Positions 36,701 to 46,649 of a DNA stretch of 64,000 nucleotides are shown here, piece after piece; position 1 is the stretch's first letter; every line of letters begins with the position of its first letter. A program made the position numbers and the translations under genes. This stretch comes from Acanthosepion esculentum (Eukaryota > Mollusca > Cephalopoda > Sepiida > Sepiidae). The notes under the pieces were generated by a model, which ran no database searches, was not told the DNA's origin, and saw only the letters and a program-made list of their open reading frames with translations. The stretch spans positions 142,828,057 to 142,892,056 of the forward strand of contig OZ038478.1 in the NCBI GenBank assembly GCA_964036315.1, read 5' to 3'.

Positions 36701-36896
36701 ACGCCCCACGAGGATGGCATCCCGCTCCCACCCCTACACCGTGGAAACTGTTAGATGCAGACATCTCTTCTACTCCAATAGCTTCATGTCTCGCACATCT
36801 CGCCTATGGAACTCCTTTCCCTATTACTGTTTCCATGACAATTACAATCTCCAACGGTTTAAGTGTAGCATCAATCGACATCTCCAGTTGCCTTGA
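33721..36896 (+). mobile_element. Jockey-like LINE ORF2, nearly intact
   Basis: A long reading frame encodes an AP-endonuclease followed by reverse transcriptase. The ATG at 33721 starts the frame. Endonuclease blocks are 'LNISFSNIRGIRTNF', 'LALCETNLDSSI', 'FVFGDFNAHHNQWL' (34185-34225) and 'GNSDHAVVSFSISF' (34410-34450), the SDH motif. A linker follows, then RT (35410-36896): 'NYRPVSLLPLFGKVF', 'ALDISKAFDRVWHAGLL', 'AGVPQGSILGPTLF' and the catalytic 'GIYADDSTIY' (36070-36100). The tail includes 'CMEYCCHIWSGAP'. There is no RNase H domain. Only two lesions are seen: an extra T near 34360 that shifts frame, and a solo LTR at 35114-35403. Related fragments lie at 12657-13375 and 48450-48800. 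Confidence 0.9.
35114..35403. repeat. Solo LTR inside the LINE, 5 bp TSD
   Basis: 290 bp starting 'tgttgagtcttgac' and ending 'ctaccacaaca', an inverted TGTTG/CAACA terminus. It is flanked by direct repeats 'ctaac' (35109-35113 and 35404-35408). With the LTR excluded, the LINE frame reads on without change across the site ('IISN' then 'DHHKATGANGIP'). It therefore inserted in a coding LINE and lost its internal part by LTR-LTR recombination. A partial relative lies at 4375-4470 on the minus strand. It is not the same LTR as Gypsy copy B. Confidence 0.92.
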
Positions 36897-37103
36897 TCTA
36901 TCCACTTCCCTTCTCCACATCTTTTCATTTTTCATTCCTATCTCTTCTCGCTCCAAATCTTCTGCAACCCCCTTGGCTTGATCGACCCACTGTCTTTCTC
37001 TTTCTCCACATCCTCTACTTTACCACTCCTATCTGCTCTTCCTCCAACCCTTCTTTAACCCCTTGCGTGATAGTGGCTTCCAGCCTTGCTTGGGGTGATA
37101 CGC

Positions 37104-37105
<2 letters not shown>
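36897..37105 (+). other. 3' untranslated region of the jockey-like LINE
   Basis: Pyrimidine-rich sequence after the ORF2 stop. It ends 'ggggtgatacgctta' directly at a (TA)n tract, with no poly-A. Confidence 0.6.
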
Positions 37106-37381
<276 letters not shown>

Positions 37382-37764
37382 AATATTTTATATATATTAT
37401 TTATATATTATATATGCGCGGTACTTATTGGAAAGCGCTCAATATCAGTGATAGAGTTAACATATTTAGTTGGATTGACATGGAATACAACAACACATGG
37501 ATGCGCATATATGCCTAGTCATACACTGTTCATATATGTTTATGTTGATGTGAGTTGTAATGCATGAACGGGCGTGTATGTATGTCTGCGTGCGTTGAGT
37601 GGCGTTCCGACGACAATTTTTCCGCCCACTCCCATAAAACAATCATAAATAAATCCAAAGTTTTAAAACATAATCAGTTTGTCTGGTGATCGAAGAGACC
37701 GTGAATCTCACATCAATCCAACTATCTATCTATCTATCTATCTATATGTGTGCGTGTGTGCGTG

Positions 37765-37990
37765 TGTATCGTTTCAAAAGTTATTTTAGTAAGTACTTGT
37801 ATTTTAGTAGACGCTCCGTTTTTTTGTTCTTATTTTCAGCAGTATTTATTTGGTCTACTCGTCCACAGCCTGGATAAAACTTATCAAAGAAAATTTTTAC
37901 TCCGATAGGATTCGAAACTTCATCCTCGTTTGCAGGAGAAATCATCGTCTGATCTGCCGGACTTTCGAGGAAATTTCAACGTGTGTGTGT
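37765..37990 (-). mobile_element. tRNA-derived SINE-like element, second type
   Basis: The minus strand has a B box-like 'gtttcgaatcc' (37918-37908) followed by 'tatcggagtaaaaattttct', like the start of the main SINE body. It then diverges into a different tail ('ccaggctgtggacgagtaga'). The A box is not convincing. It could be a diverged SINE or a tRNA pseudogene. 37381-37700 before it has no recognised feature apart from a (TATC)n tract at about 37722-37745. Confidence 0.45.
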
Positions 37991-38082
37991 GTGGCGTAAA
38001 GGCAAATAAAGCCTTACATGATTATGAATCCCCTCATAGAGGAGCGGTTGAAACACTCAGATCAGGCAGTGAATTTTCACAT

Positions 38083-38085
<3 letters not shown>

Positions 38086-38129
<44 letters not shown>
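38086..38129. repeat. (TA)n microsatellite
   Basis: TA run directly abutting the 3' end of the minus-strand SINE. Confidence 0.95.
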
Positions 38130-38132
<3 letters not shown>

Positions 38133-38340
38133 AATTGGACATAGTCCGACAATTTACTTAAAGACATTTATATTATGTTTAACGTTCTTTTTATAGATAC
38201 AAGTATTTAAGCAAATGCTCTCTTTTATAATAAACAGTATTAAATAACATTTACCGTCCTGAATGTCCGAGAATTTTCATAGAAAATTTTCGCTCTCCGA
38301 TAGGAATCGAACCTGTATCCTATACGGAACCATCATTTCG
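38130..38340 (-). mobile_element. tRNA-derived SINE, 3' two-thirds
   Basis: Read on the minus strand from 38340. It has a perfect B box 'ggttcgattcc' (38313-38303), then 'tatcggagagcgaaaatttt', 'cattcaggacggtaaatg', 'aatactgtttattataaa' and the tail 'gtcggactatgtcca', ending at the (TA)n tract. The A-box part of the head is cut off by another TA tract at 38342. Confidence 0.75.
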
Positions 38341-38341
38341 C

Positions 38342-38344
38342 GTG

Positions 38345-38378
<34 letters not shown>

Positions 38379-38384
38379 CGCGTG

Positions 38385-38429
<45 letters not shown>

Positions 38430-38430
38430 G
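38342..38430. repeat. (TA)n array with cgcgtgat blocks
   Basis: TA runs separated by 'tcgcgtgatta'. Confidence 0.9.
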
Positions 38431-38456
38431 CGTGTGTGTTTATAATCCTTGGTAAA

Positions 38457-39160
38457 TCTCTATCTATAAAAGGCAGGATGTGTGTGTGTGTGTAACGAAT
38501 GCAATTTTCGACGGATTTGCACCAACATTTACATGCACATGCTCCAAGTTAGTGAGAATGCGAAGACCGACTTTGCATTTGCCAACTCCCATCGATAGTT
38601 GAAATAATCGATTTTTTACGCTTCTACGGCAGTTTTCATGTAGTTTGCGGCCATTTTCTACTCGCCAGAGTGAGAGCCTCTAACTGGCTGCCAGGAATAG
38701 GCAGGAAGATTCTATTGTCCAGCATGAGAGCCAACAGCTGACTGATACGAATGTTACCTAGCATGCTAGCAAAAAATATAAATCTGCATGTCACTTTACT
38801 CCAATTGGCTCATTCGCTTGCTTAAACTCAACGTTGATTCTGATTCCGCAGAACTGGAAAAGTATTTGTTGTTAACATTATGTTTTCATTCGCTTTTTCC
38901 AGTTACGAGTTCTTTATTTTAAAGCTGATCGTTTTGTGCTCATTCTGTTTAGTTCTTTTTTCGTAACAGATTTAATGTTTAGTATAAAGTTTAGAAAAAA
39001 TTCGCAGTGTGAGATAGGCAAGAAGTAAGGCATGTAGCATCATCAGCACTCCTTTAAAGGCAAGGAAGTTCAAAAATATTTTAAGCCAAGTGATAGCGAT
39101 TGTTGTATGAGTCGTACGATTTTTGAATCAAGCACGGGCAACGCCGGGTCATGCTGCTAG
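38457..39160 (+). mobile_element. Non-autonomous Helitron
   Basis: Starts 'tctctatctataaaaggcag' after an A and ends 'gctgctag' before a T. This fits Helitron insertion between A and T with 5' TC and 3' CTAG ends. Just inside the 3' end, 'cgggcaacgccggg' can form the short GC-rich hairpin typical of the family. The internal 700 bp have no Rep or helicase coding. Mobilisation would depend on an autonomous Helitron elsewhere. Confidence 0.7.
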
Positions 39161-40190
39161 TTTGTATATGAATAGTAATTTATTACTTATTGGTATTCGA
39201 CTTCGGACTTATTCTCTCATTCCTTCTTTGGTTTATTTTATTTTTTTAGGTTATATAATTTTCACGCTGACGTACATTTTCCTGATATATCCCTTTTTTA
39301 TAATGTTGATAATTTCTCTTAGCATCATTAATTCAAGATTTTATTTCTTTCCCTTTCAGCCTGGTATAATTTATTCAGTCTCTTTTCTTCCAACCGTAAT
39401 TATATACCTTAAACGTTCTTCATTCTATTCTTCTCTCTCTCTGTCTCTCTGTCCCTCTTTCTTTATTTTTCACTCAATTGTGGAGGGTATCTCTTTATTC
39501 TCCCGCTTCTTTTACCTGTCCCGCTCTTTCGTCTCATCTGACACGCTATTCTTTATTCATCAAGAAAATTATTCATTTAGCAGCCGGGCCATCACTTATT
39601 CCCCCACAATGTGATTCTTTATCCGCTGCATTCAGTCTCCCGCCCCTTATTTCTTGTTTTTCCTTTCCATTTTGCCTCATTCTTTTTCGAATGTTATAAT
39701 TCGCTCGTTTATTGTTGATAAAAAACATTGTTGGAATCAAGACGCATTTGCGAAGGATATTAATCAACATTATCCCAGTAAAAAATAGTCGAATATAAAA
39801 TGAAAAAAATGATGGGAGAAAACGAGAGTAGTGGAATAAGACGTTGGGAGAGAAGAAAGAATAAGAAGCAGAAAGGATGAAATAGAAAGATAAACAGCTA
39901 TTATTATTAATACTAATATTTTTAACATCATCGGACTTAGTAAAAAAGAAACGGTTAAAATCAAACACATACAAACTGACGTATACGTAAACAATTACGC
40001 TTACCGCTTTGAGAGCATTAAAATATTGACTAAACTTTTCGGCCTCTGAAATCATTCGATGCATCAAAGTTGTCTGGTACCTTTTCCGAAGGGTAGATGT
40101 CTTCTTTTGAACAAATCGACTGCCATTATGGGGACTCGCTAAACACTTGAACAGGAAATATTGCCAGTTTCTTGAAAGATCAAATATTCT
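39161..40190. other. No recognised feature
   Basis: T-rich sequence with long but unsupported open frames on both strands (39123-39614 +, 39573-40067 -) that look like composition effects. Confidence 0.5.
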
Positions 40191-40194
40191 TCAA

Positions 40195-40405
<211 letters not shown>

Positions 40406-40446
40406 AATAATGTATGCACTCTTTAAATATTAATAGTTAATAAATT

Positions 40447-40936
40447 ACCATGACGTGAGCACTCATATGGATGTAAATATGCAAAACAGATGGATTGGAA
40501 AAAGATGGACAGTTGAATACCCACCTAGAACATCAGATTTGTCACCCTTGGATTTCTTTTTGTGGGGGTTTCTAAAAGACAAACTTTACAACAGGGAACC
40601 TGAAACAATTGCTAAAATAAGAGTAACAGCTGAAGAAGAATGTGCTCAAATACCAGAAGAAATGATACTGGACATTTGTCGGTCTATTTCTTCAAGATAT
40701 GAAAACCAGTTTGAGCACTTGATGTGGACTCATTATTATATGAACATTCCGCCATTGCACCAAGTAGCTTTTATCTTATTAAAGTTAATTTTCGGATTTT
40801 CTTTTCTATATTTTACTCTCAAATTTTTTAAATGTATATTCTTTCTCTTGTATTAATCTTATTTATAAGTCAAAATACATAAATTGAATGAGTTATAACG
40901 ATTCAAAGAGTGTATACATTATGTAGGGACACCTTG
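40447..40936 (+). mobile_element. Tc1/mariner transposase C-terminus and right terminus
   Basis: An open frame encodes 'NRWIGKRW', then 'YPPRTSDLSPLDFFLWGFLK', the last catalytic acidic block of a mariner-type DDE transposase (DFFLW). 'EECAQIPEEMILDICRSI' follows. The first two catalytic residues lie in the missing 5' part. The right end 'gggacaccttg' (40926-40936) before TA matches a typical mariner terminus. Within the retained part the frame is undamaged, so truncation rather than decay disabled it. Gypsy copy B begins 17 bp downstream. Confidence 0.75.
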
Positions 40937-40953
40937 TATATATATATATATAT

Positions 40954-41103
40954 TGTTGTGGGACAGACCTTTTTACACAAGATGGACTCGTCCAAAGTAT
41001 ACTTATACTGACAGAGAGAATACCTGCAGGTTGAGGTACGTTGTGTCAGGGTGAGAGATACGGGGACAGTACACAGGGTGTTCACAGAGAGTTATACGAG
41101 AAT

Positions 41104-41137
<34 letters not shown>

Positions 41138-41312
41138 TTACGGCTTCACTTACAGAGATTGTACATATACTTTCTACTAACCCGCATTCCTGGACTACTA
41201 ATCTTCACTTCAACTCTGTATTCTTACGTTTAATAATACACTTATTTTCCTACCTCAGTTGCTGGAGTTGTTTATTTATTTGCGCAGTATTCCATACCCG
41301 GAATCCACAACA
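40954..41312 (+). repeat. 5' LTR of Gypsy copy B
   Basis: 359 bp, TGTTGTGG...CCACAACA, with an internal (GA)n tract at about 41098-41134. It differs from the 3' LTR at several percent of positions (five substitutions in the first 44 bp), so insertion is not recent. Confidence 0.92.
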
Positions 41313-41315
41313 ACT

Positions 41316-41480
41316 TGGCGACGAAAATGTCGGATCCACACGAAAAACAATTATTTCTAGTCAACACAACAACTTGACGACAAAGAGTACGGACAAGTAC
41401 GAAAACAAATTTTCGCTCGCCAAAACAATAACTGGCGACGGAAATTTCAGAGTAACGTCGGCAACAACTTGGCGAAAAGA
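41316..41480 (+). promoter_or_regulatory. Primer-binding site and repeated PBS-like leader
   Basis: 'tggcgacgaaaatg' begins three bases after the LTR, the expected place for a tRNA primer-binding site. The motif AACTTGGCGA or close variants occurs four times, at 41312, 41371, 41429 and 41465, each followed by A-rich sequence. The three later copies are unexplained leader repeats. Confidence 0.7.
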
Positions 41481-41575
41481 CTCGAAGGAACTCACACTGA
41501 GAACTACAAATTAACGACGAACATAAAAGAACGTACATGAGAGATAGAAAGAAAAAAATTGTCATTCCCTAAAAA

Positions 41576-42200
41576 ATGGAAGATTTTCGAAAAGCAATGC
41601 TTGAGTTTATAAAAAGAAGTGAAGAAAGACAAATGCAACTCCAGGAATTAATATTAAAAGTAACGGTTAACGCACAACCAAAGAATACCGAAAAAGAGGC
41701 GACTTTTTCTCAAGATGCAGTTTGGAAGACAATAGAAACATTTAAATATTCTCTAGAAGATGATAAAACTTTCGGGGTCTATTACAGACGTCATCAAGAC
41801 ATTTTCAACATTCATTACCAAAATTAAACGGAAGCTAAGAAGCTACGTTTATTACTCAGGAAATTGGGAACAGGAGTGCACAAAATTTGTGGACTATATT
41901 CTACTGAAAAAGTCAAACGATTTGACGTTTGACGATGCAGTTACATGCCTTACGGAGCTCTTCAGTCCAAAGACTTCACTTTTTCACAAAAGGTGGAAAT
42001 GTCTCAACGTCGTAAAACGCGAAAATGAGGACTACTCCGCGTTCACCGCAATTGTAAACAAACATTGCGATAATTTTAAATTGGCAGAATTGACTCCAGA
42101 CAATTTTAAGTGTCTTATTTTCGTACAGGAATTAGTCTCAGCCAAGGACAGTGAAATGCGAAAAAGAATGCTCACGAAGCTTAAAACGAGTCTGGATTAA
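41576..42200 (+). pseudogene. gag: gag of Gypsy copy B (frameshifted)
   Basis: Starts at ATG 41576 with a charged N-terminal helix-like region ('RKAMLEFIKRSEERQMQLQE'). A frameshift follows near 41760-41820. The conserved capsid segment 'CTKFVDYILLKKSNDLTFDD' and 'HKRWKCLNVVKRENEDYSAF' lies at 41880-42060. A stop occurs at 42200. The capsid region aligns by eye with copy A gag at 22631-22939. Gag would form the cytoplasmic particle in which reverse transcription occurs. This copy cannot make a full-length product. Confidence 0.85.
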
Positions 42201-45200
42201 CGCTACAAAAATTGTCAGAAAAATGCCAAAAAACTTGAGCATAAAAAAGACTCTAAGGATATCGAGGAATCGGGAGTAGCACACATACGTAAGTTGAATA
42301 AAAAGTTACGTCTCCCCCAGAAAGAAAAAACAAACATTTTATGATAAATAAAAAATTACAAGGTATAAGGCGATTAATTACAGATCAAAGCAAATGTAAG
42401 CCCCCCCCCCATCTGCATGTTACAGATGTGCTGAATTCCACTGGAATAAAGACTGTCGACTTAAATACAAGAACTGTTTAGCTTGTGCAAAAAATGGGAC
42501 ATAAAGCATCTCAATGCAGAAACAAAAACACACTAGTAGGGTAAGAACTACTAGAATGGACCACGGAGACAAACTAAACACAAGAAAATACGTGGAAGTC
42601 GAGATCTTAAATAAGAAGGTAAAATTACAGTTAGACTCAGGATCGGATCTAACTATAATTTATTTACAAACATGAAGGAAGCTAAATAGACCTACCATGA
42701 TGCATACACAGAAAGAAAATAGCCAAATCTGTTACAGGGAAGCGTATCAATTTTGAAGGAGTAATAATTCTAAACGTAAAATTCCATGGAAAAACGAAAA
42801 AAATGTAAACATTTGTAATGAAAGACACAGAATATTTGGTGGGTACAGACTGGATGCAAAAATTTGACATATGGGATTTACCCATTAGCTCATTTTGTAA
42901 GAAAATTGAGTGCGAGCTGTCAGAAGCTACAAAATTAAAAGAAGAACTACACAGTCAATTTCCCGAGGTATTCTCGAGCGGTTTGGTACAATGTAATAAG
43001 GTTGCAGCTAAAATTGATTAAATGTAAATTTTCAGCCAGTATTCAAGAAAAAGAAAAACGTGTCTTTCGCAACCATAGAAAAAATTGACAAGGGGTTAGA
43101 TAGATTGGTACAAACTGGAATCATTTCACAAATCGAATTCAGTGAATGGGCGGCACCAGTAGTCTACGTAAATATAAAATCCGGAGAAACCCGTGTTTGC
43201 GCAGATTTCTCGACTGGATTAAACAAGGCTATCAAGGATTATCACTACCCATTGCCAAACCCGGAGGAAATATTTACCAAGCTTAACGTTGGTAAGGTAT
43301 TTTCTAAGATTGATTGAAGTGAAGCTTATCTTCACATTCCAGTAGAAGAAAGTACAAACATTTTATGCATGAATACTCACAAAGGACTTTACAAATTTAA
43401 CAGATTGTCATTTGGGATAAAAGTAGCACCGTCAATCTTCCAACAGACTATGGATACCATGCTCATGGAACAGAACTTACTTACCATGCTCATGGGACAG
43501 AGCTATTGCTTACTTAGACGACATTTTAATCAAAAGCGGTAATGTAGAAGAACACGCAACGCATATTAAATAAATTTTTAAAAAGATTTCGGGATTTGGG
43601 TTTTAAAGTGAAGAATAATAAATGCGATTCTTTCTAAAAGAAATCAAGTATCTAGGCGATATAATCAATGAAAGTGGCTGAAAACCAGATCCAGATAGGG
43701 CATCTGCAATAAAAAATATGCCTGAGCCGAAAATGTCGCAGAGTTGCAAAGCTTTCCTGGTCTAGCGAACTATTACGGTGAATTCATTGAAAACATGCAC
43801 AAATTGAGGGCTCCCCTCAATGAATTATTGAAAAAAAATAACAAATGGAACTGGACGGAAGATTGTCAGAAAGCTTTTAAGGAGATCATAAAGAAATTAA
43901 TGTCTGATCTAGCACTGACGCATTTTGATCCCAAACTGGAAATTATCATTGCTAGTGACGCAAGTTCACTTGGTGTGGGAGCTTTTATATTACAAAGGAT
44001 GCAGGATCGTACAAGGAAACCTATAACTCACGCATCTAGATCGTTGTTACAAGCCGAGAGTAATTATTCGCAAACTGAGAAAGAATCGTTAGGCATAATA
44101 TTCGCCATAAATCGCTTCCACAGATACATATATGGAAGAGAGTTTACTCTTCAAACTGACCATTAACCTCTTCTCACTATATTCGGATCGAGAAAGGACT
44201 ACCAATTTACACAGCCAACAGACTTCTGAGATATTATTGAATAATAACTTCAAACTAGAGTTCCTACCGTCGAAGAAAATTGGTAATGCGGATGGATTAT
44301 CTAGATTGGTACTTGCGAAATGCGAACCTCTGGAAGACTCTGTAATAGCGACTTTGCGAGCCGAAGACGAAATTAGTAAAGTTCTAAACAATACAGTAAT
44401 GGAATTACCAGTGACCTTGTTAGAAATTAGAAGAGAAGCTGAAATGTATGAATTCATACAAAGTACAAAGAGAAAAATAGAAGAAAAAGAAAGAAATCTA
44501 GCGGAATCTTTTTCAATTTGTGATCACGTATTACTTTATAATGAAAGAGTGGTCATACCCAGATCTTTACAAAGACGAATTCTGAAGGATTTTCATCTAG
44601 GTCACCCAGGGAAACATCGTATGAAAGCGTTAATGAGAAGTTTCGTGTACTGGTCTAATATGGATAACGACATTACTCAAATAGTAGAAAAATGTAGAAG
44701 CTACGCTGCGGCAGCAAAGGCACCACCTATTATACAAAATCCGTGGCCTAAGGTGGACAGACCTTGATTTAGAATCCGTGCGAACTATGCAGGACCTATA
44801 GATGGATATTACTACTTGATAACGGTAGATAGCTTTAGCAAGTGGCCAGAAGATTTCAGATAGAAAGACCCTACGACGGAAAACACTATTGTCTACACGA
44901 GTTATTCGCAAGATTTGGCGTTGCACATTGCCTTGTAACGGATAATGGTACCCAATTCACCTCGAGCGATTCTCAAGAATTCTCTGCGACTGATCACGTC
45001 AAATATATTAAAATAGCACGATACCATACTCGATCTAACGGACAAACCGAAAGTTTTGTGGACATACTTAAGAGAGCCTTGAAAAATAGCAGAGCACGTA
45101 CTAACAGAAAGAGCCATATAACATTCCTACAAGTCTACAGAATCACCCCGAACGGAAACACACCATCTGGCCTTTCGCCAGCTGAAGTGATGTTTGCCCG

Positions 45201-45560
45201 TAAAATACGGTCTGTTTTTGGTAAACTATTACTCAGCAAAAATAAAAACCGGCATACACCGATAGTGCCTAACGGGCCTATTTCAGAATGTTCAAGAATA
45301 ATATGGCATACTGGAAACCAGATACGATAATAAACAGACTGGGAAATGTTCTATACCCGATCCAAGGTAAAAGATTCACTGACAGGAGGATACATAAATC
45401 AGATACAAAAAGACGGGTAGAAGAACCAAACTTGTCACCTTCGAAAATGAAGACGCGATGGAGGCCATTTTCGAAAACCACAGGTAGCCACGGAGATCAG
45501 AAGAACAATCCGAAAAAGAAAATTCACGGAACCACTAATAATAGACCATAAGCGAAAAAA
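42201..45560 (+). pseudogene. pol: nucleocapsid-pol of Gypsy copy B (PR, RT, RH, IN; broken)
   Basis: Two zinc knuckles: 'CYRCAEFHWNKDC' at 42418-42456 and 'CLACAK...' at 42476-42518, where one extra A shifts frame. The aspartic protease block 'LQLDSGSDLTII' is at 42625-42660. RT runs 43060-43560 with 'VCADFSTGLNKAI' and the catalytic YLDD at 43511-43522. A ~30 bp local duplication ('taccatgctcatgg') sits just before it. RNase H 'IIASDASSLGVGAFILQ' is near 43950. In the integrase zinc domain (44590-44710) the last Cys is Tyr. The catalytic core (44800-45110) has 'VTDNGTQF' and 'RSNGQTESF' with 35 residues between Asp and Glu. Several stops and frame changes are present. Confidence 0.88.
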
Positions 45561-45582
45561 ATATTAACTACCCCCAAAACAG

Positions 45583-45753
45583 AAGCTAGGGAAGGGGCTG
45601 TTGTGGGGTAGACATTTTTGCACAAGATGGACACGTCCAAAGTATACTTATACTGACAGAGAGAATACCTGCAGGTTGAGATACGTTAAGTTGAGTCAGG
45701 GTGAGAGATAGGGAGACAGTACACAGGGTGTTCACAGAGAGTCATATGAGAGT

Positions 45754-45811
<58 letters not shown>

Positions 45812-45975
45812 TTACGGCTTCACTTACAGAAACTTTTAGATATACTTTCTACTAACCCGCATTCCTGGACTACTGATCTTCACTTCAAATCTGTTTTCTT
45901 ACTTTCTTATCTTTCTATCTCAATTACTGGCGTTGTTTATTTATTTGTGCAGGATTCCATTCCGGAATCCACAAC

Positions 45976-45976
<1 letters not shown>
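45583..45976 (+). repeat. Polypurine tract and 3' LTR of Gypsy copy B
   Basis: The polypurine tract 'agctagggaaggggc' (45583-45598) is followed by the 378 bp LTR (45599-45976). The internal (GA)n tract is expanded relative to the 5' LTR (about 45757-45808), which explains most of the length difference. A (TA)n array follows. Confidence 0.9.

Positions 45977-46060
<84 letters not shown>
45977..46060. repeat. (TA)n microsatellite
   Basis: TA run on the right of Gypsy copy B. A shorter TA run lies on its left (40937-40953), so the element probably inserted into an existing TA array. Confidence 0.95.
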
Positions 46061-46061
<1 letters not shown>

Positions 46062-46109
46062 TACGGTGTTAATAGAAGATATGACTATGAGAGAGTACCT
46101 ATTTTATAT

Positions 46110-46600
46110 GTCTAATTCTCAAAATATGTATGTATATGTGTGCGTGTGATCGGATGTTGGCAACAATGGCCCTCTACTACTTCCTGTCCATTCTAACTCT
46201 CAGCAACGTTTTATTATTTACTATTTACTATCCATTCTTGGATATATATCTTTCATAAAAACTTTAATAAAAATAAATACTTTAAATTCTTACAATAATA
46301 TTATCTATATCTATAATTCTCAAAATCTGTGTACGTATGTATGTGTGTGTGTGATCGGATGTTGTTTCCACAGTTTTCATCCGATTTCGATGAAATCTTT
46401 TTCTTTGATAGATAATTCGTCCGTGTCGGTTGTGAGTCCAAATTACACACTCCACTTCTGTTGGCCAAGTTTCAATCTCTCCGAAGCGAGGTTACCTTTT
46501 CCGTTGTATAAAGCCTACTACTACAGTTTGAAGGCATTGCTTTTATTGTCGTTTGTAGTCATTCTCAATTTAAATTTTTTATTGTCCTAACAGTTTTCTG
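46110..46600 (+). mobile_element. Possible Helitron 5' fragments
   Basis: Two similar starts, 'ctaattctcaaaatatgtat' (46112) and 'ctataattctcaaaatctgt' (46313), each lead into (TG)n and 'gatcggatgttg'. The second is followed by 'catccgatttcgatgaaatc'. The layout resembles the 5' end of the Helitron at 38457, but no 3' terminus was found. Confidence 0.35.
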
Positions 46601-46649
46601 CATTTTTTCACCGTAGTAATAAGTAATCTTGCTTTTTTATTATTCAATA

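Larger units (their letters stand above)
40954..45976 (+). mobile_element. Gypsy retrotransposon copy B, complete with two LTRs
   Basis: A 5.0 kb provirus-like unit: 5' LTR, primer-binding site, gag, protease, RT, RNase H, integrase, polypurine tract, 3' LTR. The LTRs start TGTTGTGG and end CCACAACA. A target duplication cannot be read because the element sits in TA-rich sequence. Domain order PR-RT-RH-IN places it in Ty3/Gypsy. The integrase and 'IGNADGLSRL' style suggest the K02A2.6-like (Mag) group. No envelope gene is present. Frameshifts and stops in gag and pol make it inactive, but it is better preserved than copy A. Confidence 0.92.

Noticed and set aside
39123..40067. Hydrophobic open frames of 160 codons on both strands resembling membrane proteins
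   Set aside because: T-rich and A-rich composition creates hydrophobic runs. The frames overlap on opposite strands and no domain is recognisable.
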